Below, in pieces: positions 1 through 12,289 of a stretch of 64,000 nt of DNA. Each line of letters begins with the position of its first letter. The first letter of the stretch is position 1. This DNA is from JBPCIX01 sp051005875. GTDB lineage: Bacteria; Actinomycetota; CADDZG01; JAHWKV01. The notes beneath the pieces are model-generated. The model saw only the letters and a list, made by a program, of their open reading frames with translations. It was not told where the DNA came from and ran no database searches. The position numbers and the translations under genes were made by a program. Where the stretch lies: assembly GCA_051005875.1 (NCBI GenBank), contig JBPCIX010000013.1, positions 1-64,000 on the forward strand, given 5' to 3'.

Positions 1-26
1 CTGCTGGGGTGGAGTCGGGGGCTTAA
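1..26 (+). CDS. rplJ: 3' end of 50S ribosomal protein L10 (rplJ), partial and uncertain
   Basis: This position, directly ahead of rplL, is where rplJ always sits. The frame starting at base 3 reads the acidic Ala/Glu/Pro-rich tail typical of high-GC L10 proteins, but meets TAA at 24-26, inside the first copy of an 18-bp repeat whose other copies have GAA there. The same frame then stays open through the repeats to a TAA at 156-158. So either L10 ends at base 26, or a single G-to-T change (real or a sequencing error) has cut off a longer repeat tail. The assignment rests on gene order and tail composition only. Confidence 0.4.
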
Positions 27-140
27 GCGGAGCCGGGGGCTGAAGCGGAGCCGGTTGCTGAAGCGGAGCCGGTTGCTGAAGCGGAGCCGGTTGCTGAAGC
101 GGAGCCGGTTGCTGAAGCGGAGCCGGTTGCTGAAGCGGAC
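21..140 (+). repeat. 18-bp tandem repeat in the rplJ tail region
   Basis: Six full units of GCTGAAGCGGAGCCGGTT and a final partial unit run without interruption. Unit 1 has TAA instead of GAA and both units 1 and 2 differ slightly at their ends. In the frame of the presumed L10 tail each unit encodes AEAEPV. The near identity of the copies indicates recent slippage-type expansion. Confidence 0.85.
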
Positions 141-197
141 GAATCATCACCAAAATAACCATCATCAAAATCACGGTTTAAACAAGGAGGCAATTCA

Positions 198-590
198 ATG
201 GCAAAAGTATCTGGAGACGAACTACTCGACGCTATCGGCGACATGTCGGTGCTCGAGCTTTCTGAGTTCGTAAAATCGTTCGAGGAAAAGTTTGGCGTCA
301 CGGCTGCAGTTCCAATGGCGGCTGCGCCTGCGGCCGGGGGTGGCGGCGGCGACGGAGGCGGCGGGGCGGAGGAAGAGAAGGACGAATTCGACGTCGTGTT
401 GTCCTCAGCCGGTGAAAAGAAGATTCAGGTCATCAAAGAGGTCCGGGCCCTAACGAACCTGGGCCTAAAGGAAGCAAAAGACTTGGTGGACGCAGCGCCC
501 AAGCCGGTCCTTGAGAAGGTCAACAAGGAAACCGCCGAAAAGGCGAAGGGTCAACTGGAAGCAGCCGGGGCAAGCGTCGAGCTTAAGTAA
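198..590 (+). CDS. rplL: 50S ribosomal protein L7/L12
   Basis: This 130-residue protein forms the flexible stalk of the large ribosomal subunit and recruits GTPase factors such as EF-G (fusA, encoded at 12.5 kb). The N-terminal dimerisation helix (ELLDAIGDMSVLELSEFVK), a Ala/Gly-rich hinge around residues 36-58 and the conserved C-terminal domain (EFDVVL, KIQVIKEVRALTNLGLKEAK) are all present. The hinge is unusually glycine-rich. A strong Shine-Dalgarno (AAGGAGG) lies 8 bases before ATG. It follows the presumed rplJ as in the standard rplJL operon. Confidence 0.97.
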   Translation: MAKVSGDELLDAIGDMSVLELSEFVKSFEEKFGVTAAVPMAAAPAAGGGGGDGGGGAEEEKDEFDVVLSSAGEKKIQVIKEVRALTNLGLKEAKDLVDAAPKPVLEKVNKETAEKAKGQLEAAGASVELK

Positions 591-613
591 AAGCCGCAAA
601 GTAGGGCGGAGCC

Positions 614-1591
614 CTGCTACTACTACATGACCGCGAGGTCGCCTCGCTCATTACCATGGGCGAGGCGGTCCACGCAGTCGAGGAAGCCTTTCGAGATTTA
701 GCTTTAGGCCGGGCCCAAATGCCCGCCAAGGTGTACCTCGATTTCCCCCAGCACTCCGGCGATTTAAGAGTCATGCCGGCCGCTATAGGCGATCATTTTG
801 CTGGCGTAAAACTGGTCAACTCGCACCCAGCAAACCCCGCAAAGGGGCTGCCGACGGTGGTCGGAACATACATATTGTTCTCTCAGGAAACGGGATTGCC
901 CCTATGCCTTATGGGGGCCACCGTGCTGACCGGCATGCGCACCGGTGCCGGATCGGCCGTTGCAACCAAGTATCTGGCCCGCCGGGGCCGTAAGACAATC
1001 GGCCTTATCGGCGCCGGGATTCAAGCGCTCTATCAGGTCGAAGCTCTCGACTGCGTCATGGATTTCGAGCAGGTGAGCGTTTGGGGGCCGAGCAACGACA
1101 TCGGCCGGCGCAACTCCTTTATCGAGAAGGCGCGAAAGACCCTTCCGGAAGTGAAATGGAACGCGGCCGATAGCATCGAAGAAGCCGCCGCGGCAGATGT
1201 TGTGTGCACCACCACTCCATCGCGCTCCCCCATCGTGAAGGCCTCAGCCGTGCAGGCCGGAACGCACATCAATGCCGTCGGCGCCGACGGGCCCGGTAAA
1301 CAAGAATTGGATCCTGAATTACTCAGAAAGGCCGTCATCGTCGTCGATGACATGCACCAGGCCTCCGGCGGCGGAGAGGTCAACGTAGCTCTTTCGTCGG
1401 GGCAGCTCTTGGAATCCGACATCGCCGGGACCCTACCGGACCTAATAACGGGGAAGATTTCGGGGCGGACATCCCCCGACCAGATAACGGTTTTCGATTC
1501 AACGGGCCTGGCCATCCAGGACATCGCTCTGGCCCCGATAGCCTATGCCCGGGCCATCGAGGAAGGGTTGGGTACGGAAATTGACCTGTAG
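614..1591 (+). CDS. Ornithine cyclodeaminase / alanine dehydrogenase (mu-crystallin) family protein
   Basis: This NAD(P)-dependent enzyme belongs to the family that includes ornithine cyclodeaminase, archaeal alanine dehydrogenase and ketimine reductases; the exact substrate cannot be told. From the ATG at 656 the protein would be 311 residues, with a dinucleotide-binding GAGIQA motif at about 119-124, a KLVN motif and the family FDSTGLAIQD segment near the end. The in-frame sequence upstream of 656 (LLLLHDREVASLIT) matches the usual family N terminus. The frame closes at 602-604 and offers no ATG, GTG or TTG before 656, so I place the start at CTG 614 with low certainty. Its stop is overlapped by the next gene. 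Confidence 0.85.
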   Translation: MLLLHDREVASLITMGEAVHAVEEAFRDLALGRAQMPAKVYLDFPQHSGDLRVMPAAIGDHFAGVKLVNSHPANPAKGLPTVVGTYILFSQETGLPLCLMGATVLTGMRTGAGSAVATKYLARRGRKTIGLIGAGIQALYQVEALDCVMDFEQVSVWGPSNDIGRRNSFIEKARKTLPEVKWNAADSIEEAAAADVVCTTTPSRSPIVKASAVQAGTHINAVGADGPGKQELDPELLRKAVIVVDDMHQASGGGEVNVALSSGQLLESDIAGTLPDLITGKISGRTSPDQITVFDSTGLAIQDIALAPIAYARAIEEGLGTEIDL

Positions 1592-3398
1592 TGCCCTGAC
1601 CGCTAGCGGGCCACAGGCCGAGGCAGCCCTGCCCCACTGGGACATGACCACGATTTTCCCGGGGCTTGACTCGGCAGAACTCGCATCGGACATCGAGCGG
1701 ATAGGCGCCGAAATCGAGAAGCTAAAAGGGCTGCTCGATGCCGTCGAATCGGGCAGGGGGAACCAGGCGGAAGATCTTGGGCAAATTCTCAGTCAAATGA
1801 ACGACCTTCTCGAGCGGACCACCACGGTCAATGCCTACATCTACTCCTTCGTAACCACGGAGGCGCACAACGATCTAGCGCAGGCCAAACACTCTATGTT
1901 CCAGTCGTCTTTGGTTGAGCTGAACAATCTGGAAAACAGGTTGACGGCCTGGATCGGATCCCTTGACGTTGAACGCTTGATCCAAAGTTCGGCCGTAGCC
2001 CGACAGCACTCCTTCTTCCTCAGGAAGTCGAAACTTCAGGCCCAACATCTGATGGGCCGCAGCGAGGAAGAGCTGGCCGCAAGCCTCAGTCTTTCCGGCA
2101 TCGAAGCGTGGTCCAAGCTTCATTCCAACGTCACATCCTTGCTCGAGGTTGAAGTGGCGTTTCCCAATGGGGATACCGAAACACTCCCGATGAGTAAGAT
2201 CCGGGCTCTCGCCCACGACCCCGACGAGGCACGCCGGAAAGCCGCCTATGAGGCAGAGCTAAAGGGTTGGGAAAAAGTCGAGATCCCTTTAGCCGCCGCC
2301 CTGAACGGAATTAAGGGCGCCGTAAATACGCTTAACGAGCGCAGATCATGGGGGGCCTCAATCGAGCCTTCGCTTTTCATCAACAACACCGATATCCAAA
2401 CACTCAAGGCCCTGCAAACTGCAGTGGCCGAATCGTTTCCCGATTTCCGGCGGTATTTGAAAGCCAAAGCGCGGCTGCTGGGGAAAGAGAATTTGCCCTG
2501 GTGGGATCTTTACGCCCCCGTAGTCAAGGGCGGCGGAGTCCGGCGCTGGTCCTACGACGAGGCGGCCGGGTTTATCGAACAACACTTTGGCGCCTATTCC
2601 GAGCGGTTGTCAGGCCTGGCGTCTCGCGCTTTTGTTGGGCAGTGGATTGACGCCGAACCAAGGGACGGCAAGGCCCAGGGCGGGTACTGCATGACGATCC
2701 GCGGCGACCAGTCGCGAGTCATGGTCAACTTTGAGCCTTCTTTTGACGCCCTTCAAACTCTTGCCCATGAGTTGGGGCACGCTTATCACCACTTTGTCAT
2801 CGCCGAAAAGACGCCGCTCCAGCGCAAGACCCCCATGGCTCTGGCCGAGACCGCAAGCACCTTCTGCCAGGCGATCGTCTTCAACGCCGCTCTGGAGCAG
2901 GCATCCGGCGACGAAAAACTTGCGATGCTCGAATCGAGCATTCAGGATTCGTGCAGCTACTCGTTGGACATTCACAGTCGGTACCTATTCGAGAAGGCGG
3001 TTTTCGAGGGCCGGCAGGAAAGGGATCTCTCGGTGTCCGAATTAAAAGAGTTGATGCTCGACTGCCAAAGGCAGACCTACGGCGGTGGACTTGATCAAAA
3101 CCATCTCCACCCCTACATGTGGGCGGCGAAGATTCACTACTACCTTTCAGACCTGTCGTACTACAACTGGCCTTATACCTTTGGAATGCTGTTCTCGTTT
3201 GGGTTATACCGGCAGTTCAAGCAGGATCCAGACGAATTCCGCCGCAAGTACGACGATCTGCTCGGTTCAACCGGCATAGCCGATGCAGCCACTCTTGCTG
3301 CCGGATTCGGCATCGACGTCCGCTCGGTCGATTTCTGGCGGAGCAGCCTCGACGTATGCCGCGACCGCATCCGCCAGTTCGAAGCCCTCGCGGGCTGA
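1581..3398 (+). CDS. Oligoendopeptidase F-type M3 metallopeptidase
   Basis: A cytosolic zinc endopeptidase of the M3B (PepF) family that cleaves short peptides. The zinc motif HELGH, followed by YHH, is near residue 396, and the downstream glutamate lies in MALAETAS. The family N-terminal pattern ALPHWDMTTIFPGLDS is present. The longest frame opens at 1545, but that gives residues with no family counterpart; the TTG at 1581, overlapping the previous stop by 11 bases, is a better start, and ATG 1644 is possible. About 605 residues, the usual family length. Overlap with the upstream dehydrogenase suggests co-transcription. Confidence 0.9.
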   Translation: MTCSALTASGPQAEAALPHWDMTTIFPGLDSAELASDIERIGAEIEKLKGLLDAVESGRGNQAEDLGQILSQMNDLLERTTTVNAYIYSFVTTEAHNDLAQAKHSMFQSSLVELNNLENRLTAWIGSLDVERLIQSSAVARQHSFFLRKSKLQAQHLMGRSEEELAASLSLSGIEAWSKLHSNVTSLLEVEVAFPNGDTETLPMSKIRALAHDPDEARRKAAYEAELKGWEKVEIPLAAALNGIKGAVNTLNERRSWGASIEPSLFINNTDIQTLKALQTAVAESFPDFRRYLKAKARLLGKENLPWWDLYAPVVKGGGVRRWSYDEAAGFIEQHFGAYSERLSGLASRAFVGQWIDAEPRDGKAQGGYCMTIRGDQSRVMVNFEPSFDALQTLAHELGHAYHHFVIAEKTPLQRKTPMALAETASTFCQAIVFNAALEQASGDEKLAMLESSIQDSCSYSLDIHSRYLFEKAVFEGRQERDLSVSELKELMLDCQRQTYGGGLDQNHLHPYMWAAKIHYYLSDLSYYNWPYTFGMLFSFGLYRQFKQDPDEFRRKYDDLLGSTGIADAATLAAGFGIDVRSVDFWRSSLDVCRDRIRQFEALAG

Positions 3399-3469
3399 GA
3401 AACGACTTTGTTACCGACCTGCGAACTTTTCTTCGCAGCACGCAGCCAGCTTATTTCCGCGAAAAAGCC

Positions 3470-3498
3470 TTGACATCCCCCTGGATTGGGCCTAATGT
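3470..3498 (+). promoter_or_regulatory. Strong sigma-70-type promoter P1 of the rpoBC operon
   Basis: TTGACA at 3470-3475 and TAATGT at 3493-3498 are separated by exactly 17 bases. It lies in the 301-bp gap before rpoB, about 200 bases upstream of the start codon, and fits the consensus of the primary sigma factor. Confidence 0.8.
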
Positions 3499-3574
3499 AC
3501 CCCGCAGGTTGACTAACTTCATACGGGTCGTTTCTAACTAGACTGTCTCTCAGTTCCTCGCCGCGGCTAGGTCT

Positions 3575-3603
3575 TTGACGTACGTCGCTAGGCGTGCTAT
3601 TCT
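3575..3603 (+). promoter_or_regulatory. Second sigma-70-type promoter P2 of the rpoBC operon
   Basis: TTGACG at 3575-3580 and TATTCT at 3598-3603 are 17 bases apart, giving a tandem arrangement with P1. The leader from P2 to rpoB would be about 90 bases. The rest of the 3399-3699 gap shows no gene. Confidence 0.65.
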
Positions 3604-3699
3604 TTTTCACTTACTTAAATTCCTGGGGGTTTACTCGCGCCCTGAGGACAGTGCCCTGAAGACCACGACCTTAAGCCTCAATCTAAAAAGGAGTTCTGT

Positions 3700-6600
3700 T
3701 TGGCGCCTTCCGCCGCTCGTAGCCGTGTTTCATTCGCCCGTTTCCCCGAGATTCTTGAACTTCCCGACTTAATATCCGTCCAGCGTGACTCCTTCGATTG
3801 GTTCTTAAACGAGGGTCTGCGCGAGACCTTTCGCGACATCTCACCCATTGAAGACTTCACCGGCAACTTGCAGCTCGAGTTCGGCGAATACCGGTTTGAG
3901 GACGCAAAGCACTCCGTGGAAGAGTGCAAAGAAAAAGACATGACGTACTCGGCCTCGCTTTTTGTGACCAGCCGTTTCATGAATAAAGAGACCGGCGAGA
4001 TCAAAGAGCAGACGGTGTTCATGGGCGACTTTCCCATGATGACCCCCAAGGGCACCTTTGTTATCAACGGCACCGAGCGGGTCGTTGTTTCTCAGCTGGT
4101 TCGCTCACCCGGCGTTTATTTCGACCGGAACCTCGACAAGACCACCGACCGCGACCTTTTCAGCGTGAAGGTAATTCCGGCCCGCGGCGCCTGGCTTGAG
4201 TTCGAAACCGATAAGAAAGACCTGATGGCGGTCCGAATCGACCGCAAGCGCAAGCAGCACATAACGGTTTTGTTGAAGGCCATGGGCCTGACCACCGAAG
4301 AAGTAGCCGGTCTTTTTGATTACGACTCGATCCACGCGACCCTCGAAAAAGATCACATCGAAACCCGCGACGACGCTCTGGTTGATATCTACCGCAAACT
4401 CCGTCCCGGCGAGCCCCCCACGCCTGAATCGGCCCGGTCGCTTCTCGACAGCCTGTTCTTCAACTGGAAGCGCTACGACCTGGCGAAAGTGGGGCGTTAC
4501 AAGCTCGACAAGAAGCTGGGCGACCTGGACCCCAAGTTCGAGAGCGCCCTGACCCGCATTCACGCCGAGATGACTGAGCGCGACAAGCCCGGCAAGGAGT
4601 CGTTCGAGCAGGACCGCTGGAAGATCTTCTCCCAGATCTCGAAGTCCGACAAGGGGTTCAGGACCCCGGTTTACAAGTCGGTGCTTACATACGAAGACAT
4701 TTTGAAGACCGTCGATTACCTTGCCGGCCTTCACCGGGGCGACGAAGGGGTCGAGGTCGACGACATCGATCACTTCGGCAACCGGCGGATTCGCTCTGTC
4801 GGCGAGTTGATCCAAAACCAGGTGCGGATCGGGCTTTCCAGGATGGAGCGGGTGGTGCGCGAGCGCATGACCACGCAAGACGTTGAAGCAATCACGCCTC
4901 AGACGCTTATCAACATCCGCCCGGTCGTGGCCTCGATCAAGGAGTTCTTCGGCACCTCGCAGCTCTCGCAGTTCATGGATCAGCACAACCCGCTGGCGGG
5001 CCTTACCCACAAGCGGCGTCTATCGGCGTTGGGCCCCGGCGGTCTTTCTCGTGAGCGGGCCGGATTCGAGGTGCGTGACGTGCACCCAAGCCATTACGGC
5101 AGAATGTGCCCGATCGAGACGCCTGAAGGCCCCAACATCGGCCTTATCGGCAGCCTGGCGACCTACGCCCGCATTAACGAGTTCGGTTTTATCGAGACTC
5201 CGTACCGCAACGTCGAAGACGGCCACGTAACCGATCAGGTGGACTACTTGACTGCAGACCTGGAGGACAGGCACGTCATCGCCCAGGCAAACGCTCCGCT
5301 CGATCAAAAGGGCCGCTTTTCAGAAGACCACGTCCTGGTGCGCCGCAAGGGCGGCGAGGTTGACTATGTGGAACCGGCTGAAGTCGACTACATGGACGTT
5401 TCGCCCAAGCAGATCGTCTCGGTGGGCACCGCTCTAATCCCCTTCCTAGAGCACGACGACGCCAACCGGGCCCTGATGGGCGCCAACATGCAGCGCCAGG
5501 CGGTTCCATTGCTTCAGCCCGAAGCGCCGCTTATCGGCACCGGGCTTGAAGTGCGAGCAGCCAGCGACGCTGGAGAAGTTGTGGTTTCCGAGCGCGGCGG
5601 AGTTATCACCGAAGTATGCGCCGATTACATTGTGGTCAAGCACGACGACGACACCACCCACCAGTACAAGCTGGCGAAGTTCCACCGTTCCAACCAGGCC
5701 ACTTGCAACAACCAGAAGCCCATAGTTCGCCAGTCCGAGCGGATTCGCAAAGGCCAGATTCTGGCCGACGGACCGTCTACGGATTCCGGCGAGCTGGCGC
5801 TCGGCAAGAACCTGCTTGTGGCATTCATGCCGTGGCGCGGCTACAACTTCGAAGACGCAATCATCTTGTCGGAGCGCCTGGTGAAGCACGACATTTTGAC
5901 CTCTATTCACATTGAAGAGCATGAAGTCGATGCCCGCGACACCAAGTTGGGGGGCGAAGAGATCACCCGTGACATCCCAAATGTGGGAGAAGAGATTCTC
6001 AAAGACCTCGACGACCGCGGAATCATTCGCATCGGCGCCGAGGTTGGCCCGGGCGACGTTCTAGTCGGCAAAGTAACCCCCAAGGGCGAGACTGAACTGA
6101 CCCCGGAAGAGCGGCTGCTGCGGGCGATCTTCGGTGAAAAGGCCCGTGAGGTCCGCGACACTTCGCTGAAGGTTCCCCACGGCGAAACCGGCAAGATTAT
6201 CGACGTTAGGGTCTTCACCCGTGAGGACGGCGATGAGTTGCCGCCGGGCGTGAACCAGTTGGTCAAGGTTCAGGTTGCTCAAAAGCGCAAGATCCAGGAA
6301 GGTGACAAGCTGGCTGGCCGCCACGGCAACAAGGGTGTTATCGCCAAGATCCTGCCCGAGGAAGACATGCCTTTCCTCGAGGACGGAACACCTATCGAGA
6401 TCATCCTTTCGCCTTTGGGCGTGCCTTCCCGGATGAACCTCGGCCAGGTGCTTGAGACCCACCTTGGTTGGGCGGCCCACAACGGCTGGGTCAACGAGCA
6501 GACGGAAAACTATGAGACCAACGGCGACCCCAGGGTGTGGGTATCAACGCCGGTGTTCGATGGCGCCCGCGAGACCGACATCCTCGATGCTCTTGCAAAA

Positions 6601-7161
6601 GTGAACCCGCTGGCCGACGGCCGAAGATTGGTCGGCGTCGACGGCAAAGCGCAGCTTTACGACGGCAGGACGGGAGTTCCCTTTGATTCCAGGATCACGG
6701 TCGGCTACACCTACATCCTGAAGTTATCTCACCTGGTCGACGACAAAATCCACGCTCGCTCCACCGGGCCTTACTCGATGATCACCCAGCAACCACTGGG
6801 CGGCAAGGCTCAATTCGGCGGGCAGCGCTTCGGCGAGATGGAGGTCTGGGCACTTGAAGCGTACGGCGCCGCCTACGCGTTGCAAGAGCTTTTGACGATC
6901 AAGTCTGACGATGTTCTGGGCCGCGTAAAGGTGTACGAGGCCATTGTTAAGGGTGAAAACATCCCTGAGCCAGGCATCCCGGAGTCGTTCAAGGTGCTTG
7001 TGAAAGAAATGCAGTCACTTTGCTTGAACGTCGAGGTTCTTTCGGCGGAGGGCAAGGAAATTGAGATGAAAGAGATAGATGAGGATGTCTACCGCACCGC
7101 GGAGGAATTGGGCATCGATCTGTCGAGACGTGAACCCGCATCAGTGGATATGGAAGCCTGA
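3700..7161 (+). CDS. rpoB: DNA-directed RNA polymerase subunit beta
   Basis: The 1153-residue beta subunit forms one half of the catalytic cleft of RNA polymerase, with beta' encoded next. It starts at TTG 3700 behind an AAGGAG Shine-Dalgarno. The rifampicin-binding segment around residues 420-450 (QLSQFMDQHNPLAG, then THKRRLSALGPGG) and the later conserved blocks (GYNFEDAI, GDKLAGRHGNKGV, GGKAQFGGQRFGEMEVWALEAYGA) are intact. In the rifampicin segment His429 stands where Escherichia coli has Asn518. Two promoters precede the gene and a large hairpin follows it. Confidence 0.99.
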   Translation: MAPSAARSRVSFARFPEILELPDLISVQRDSFDWFLNEGLRETFRDISPIEDFTGNLQLEFGEYRFEDAKHSVEECKEKDMTYSASLFVTSRFMNKETGEIKEQTVFMGDFPMMTPKGTFVINGTERVVVSQLVRSPGVYFDRNLDKTTDRDLFSVKVIPARGAWLEFETDKKDLMAVRIDRKRKQHITVLLKAMGLTTEEVAGLFDYDSIHATLEKDHIETRDDALVDIYRKLRPGEPPTPESARSLLDSLFFNWKRYDLAKVGRYKLDKKLGDLDPKFESALTRIHAEMTERDKPGKESFEQDRWKIFSQISKSDKGFRTPVYKSVLTYEDILKTVDYLAGLHRGDEGVEVDDIDHFGNRRIRSVGELIQNQVRIGLSRMERVVRERMTTQDVEAITPQTLINIRPVVASIKEFFGTSQLSQFMDQHNPLAGLTHKRRLSALGPGGLSRERAGFEVRDVHPSHYGRMCPIETPEGPNIGLIGSLATYARINEFGFIETPYRNVEDGHVTDQVDYLTADLEDRHVIAQANAPLDQKGRFSEDHVLVRRKGGEVDYVEPAEVDYMDVSPKQIVSVGTALIPFLEHDDANRALMGANMQRQAVPLLQPEAPLIGTGLEVRAASDAGEVVVSERGGVITEVCADYIVVKHDDDTTHQYKLAKFHRSNQATCNNQKPIVRQSERIRKGQILADGPSTDSGELALGKNLLVAFMPWRGYNFEDAIILSERLVKHDILTSIHIEEHEVDARDTKLGGEEITRDIPNVGEEILKDLDDRGIIRIGAEVGPGDVLVGKVTPKGETELTPEERLLRAIFGEKAREVRDTSLKVPHGETGKIIDVRVFTREDGDELPPGVNQLVKVQVAQKRKIQEGDKLAGRHGNKGVIAKILPEEDMPFLEDGTPIEIILSPLGVPSRMNLGQVLETHLGWAAHNGWVNEQTENYETNGDPRVWVSTPVFDGARETDILDALAKVNPLADGRRLVGVDGKAQLYDGRTGVPFDSRITVGYTYILKLSHLVDDKIHARSTGPYSMITQQPLGGKAQFGGQRFGEMEVWALEAYGAAYALQELLTIKSDDVLGRVKVYEAIVKGENIPEPGIPESFKVLVKEMQSLCLNVEVLSAEGKEIEMKEIDEDVYRTAEELGIDLSRREPASVDMEA

Positions 7162-7182
7162 GTGGCGCCAGCAGGATTTGGA

Positions 7183-7334
7183 GGCCTGAGTTGGGGGCGG
7201 CAACCGCATTTCGAGGCCTCCCAGGCCTTCGGCGTGTCCCTTCGGCCGTACCCCGGTGCTTTGCAGCCGTCTCGGGGCCGAAGAGTCGGCTCGAAACGCA
7301 GTCACCACCCCCAACTCAGGCGGTTTTTATTTTT
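7183..7334 (+). terminator. Large hairpin with U-tract between rpoB and rpoC (attenuator-like)
   Basis: CCTGAGTTGGGGG at 7185-7197 is perfectly complementary to CCCCCAACTCAGG at 7308-7320. The closing arm is followed directly by CGG and a T-rich run (7323-7334), as in an intrinsic terminator. The roughly 110-base loop holds further inverted segments, including CGCATTTCGAG/CTCGAAACGC. Since rpoC has no obvious promoter of its own here, partial termination or RNA processing that balances rpoB and rpoC is a plausible role. Confidence 0.6.
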
Positions 7335-7370
7335 GAACCCGTTAAACAACTTTTGAACCCGTTAGACAAC
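7332..7370 (+). repeat. Direct repeat just before the rpoC ribosome binding site
   Basis: TTTTGAACCCGTTAAACAAC is followed at once by TTTTGAACCCGTTAGACAAC, two 20-bp copies differing at one base. They lie between the hairpin U-tract and the AAGGAGG of rpoC. The function is unknown. Confidence 0.8.
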
Positions 7371-7386
7371 TAAGGAGGCAACTGGC

Positions 7387-11265
<3,879 letters not shown>

Positions 11266-11299
11266 TACCAGAAACCACTCGATGCTCTAGGATGGGGCC

Positions 11300-11674
11300 A
11301 TGCCAACAATTCAGCAGCTAGTTCGCCATGGGCGAAAAGGAACACGTACCAAACAAAAGACGCCTGCACTCAAGGGGTCTCCGCAGCGACGCGGGGTTTG
11401 CACGGTCGTAAAAACTCAGACTCCAAAAAAACCTAACTCAGCTCTTCGAAAGGTCGCTCGTGTGCGTTTGTCGTCGGGTATCGAGGTAAGCGCCTACATT
11501 CCCGGCATCGGCCACAACCTCCAGGAGCACTCAATCGTGCTCGTGCGAGGGGGCCGCGTGAAGGATCTTCCCGGTTTCCGGTACAAGATCGTTCGCGGCA
11601 GCCTCGACACCGCTGGTGTTCGCGGCAGGGCCCAAGCTCGCAGCCGTTACGGCGCGAAGAAAGACTCGAAGTAA
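11300..11674 (+). CDS. rpsL: 30S ribosomal protein S12
   Basis: A 124-residue decoding-centre protein of the small subunit. The conserved segments KTPALKGSPQRRGVC, TPKKPNSALRKVARV and GGRVKDLPGFRY are present, with the two lysines that are the classical streptomycin-resistance positions in their usual sensitive form. It begins 34 bases after rpoC and abuts rpsG, forming the str-type order rpsL-rpsG-fusA. Confidence 0.98.
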   Translation: MPTIQQLVRHGRKGTRTKQKTPALKGSPQRRGVCTVVKTQTPKKPNSALRKVARVRLSSGIEVSAYIPGIGHNLQEHSIVLVRGGRVKDLPGFRYKIVRGSLDTAGVRGRAQARSRYGAKKDSK

Positions 11675-12145
11675 TTGCCTAGAAAAGGTCCCGCTACAAA
11701 ACGGATGCCGGTCGAGGATCCCGTTTATCACAATGCAATGGTGACGCAGTTGATCAACCGGCTGATGCTGAGGGGCAAAAAGACGCTGGCCGAGAAGATC
11801 GTTTACGGCGCGCTGAAGATCGTTTCCGAAAAGACAGGCGGCGACCCGACCCAGACATTGCGCAAAGCCATTGAAAATGTCCGTCCCCTGCTGGAAGTGA
11901 AGTCTCGCCGGGTCGGCGGCGCCACCTACCAGGTGCCGGTAGAAGTTCCCCCACGCCGTGCCATGACCCTGGCTGTCAGGTGGATGGTCAACTTTTCCAG
12001 AGCCCGCCGCGAGCGCACTATGGCCGACCGCCTGGCTGGCGAGATAATGGACGCCGCCAATGCAACGGGGGCCTCAGTAAAGCGCCGCGAAGACCTGCAC
12101 AAAATGGCCGAAGCAAACAAGGCCTTCGCCCACTACCGCTGGTAA
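11675..12145 (+). CDS. rpsG: 30S ribosomal protein S7
   Basis: A 156-residue primary 16S rRNA-binding protein that nucleates the head of the 30S subunit. It uses a TTG start that directly follows the rpsL stop, so the two are translationally linked. Family segments PVEDPVYHNAMVTQLINRL and the C-terminal REDLHKMAEANKAFAHYRW are complete. A structured repeat element begins one base after its stop. Confidence 0.97.
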   Translation: MPRKGPATKRMPVEDPVYHNAMVTQLINRLMLRGKKTLAEKIVYGALKIVSEKTGGDPTQTLRKAIENVRPLLEVKSRRVGGATYQVPVEVPPRRAMTLAVRWMVNFSRARRERTMADRLAGEIMDAANATGASVKRREDLHKMAEANKAFAHYRW

Positions 12146-12289
12146 ACGAAGCCTCCTGCACGCCGGAACGCAGCGCTCTGCGCTGCTTGCTGCGTTGCTC
12201 GTCGCATTGCGTACCGTCCGGCCTGACGGCCTCCGGAACTAGTACGCGGCGCTCCTCGCGCCTTGCCTCCGGAGTGCAGGAGGCTTCGT
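12146..12289 (+). repeat. Structured intergenic element, copy A (after rpsG)
   Basis: The outer arms 12146-12161 and 12274-12289 are a perfect 16-bp inverted repeat (CGAAGCCTCCTGCAC and its complement) that continues inward with one mismatch. The core shares the string GCTTGCTGCGTTG and the string ACGCGGCGCTCCT(C)GCGCCTTGCC with copy B. An inner stem GCGTAC/GTACGC takes the place of GCGTGC/GCACGC in the other copies, and its loop carries the palindrome TCCGGCCTGACGGCCTCCGGA at 12217-12237, duplicated at 12296-12316. No gene is visible in the rpsG-fusA gap. Confidence 0.7.

Noticed and set aside
55..273. Open frame coding LKRSRL repeats ahead of rplL
   Set aside because: It is the 18-bp repeat read in the wrong frame; it runs into rplL and has no ribosome site.
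4105..5010. 301-aa open frame antisense to rpoB
   Set aside because: Typical shadow of a GC-rich coding gene; no recognisable domain and fully inside rpoB.
7162..7356. 64-aa frame between rpoB and rpoC
   Set aside because: Lies wholly in the terminator-like hairpin and lacks a ribosome site.
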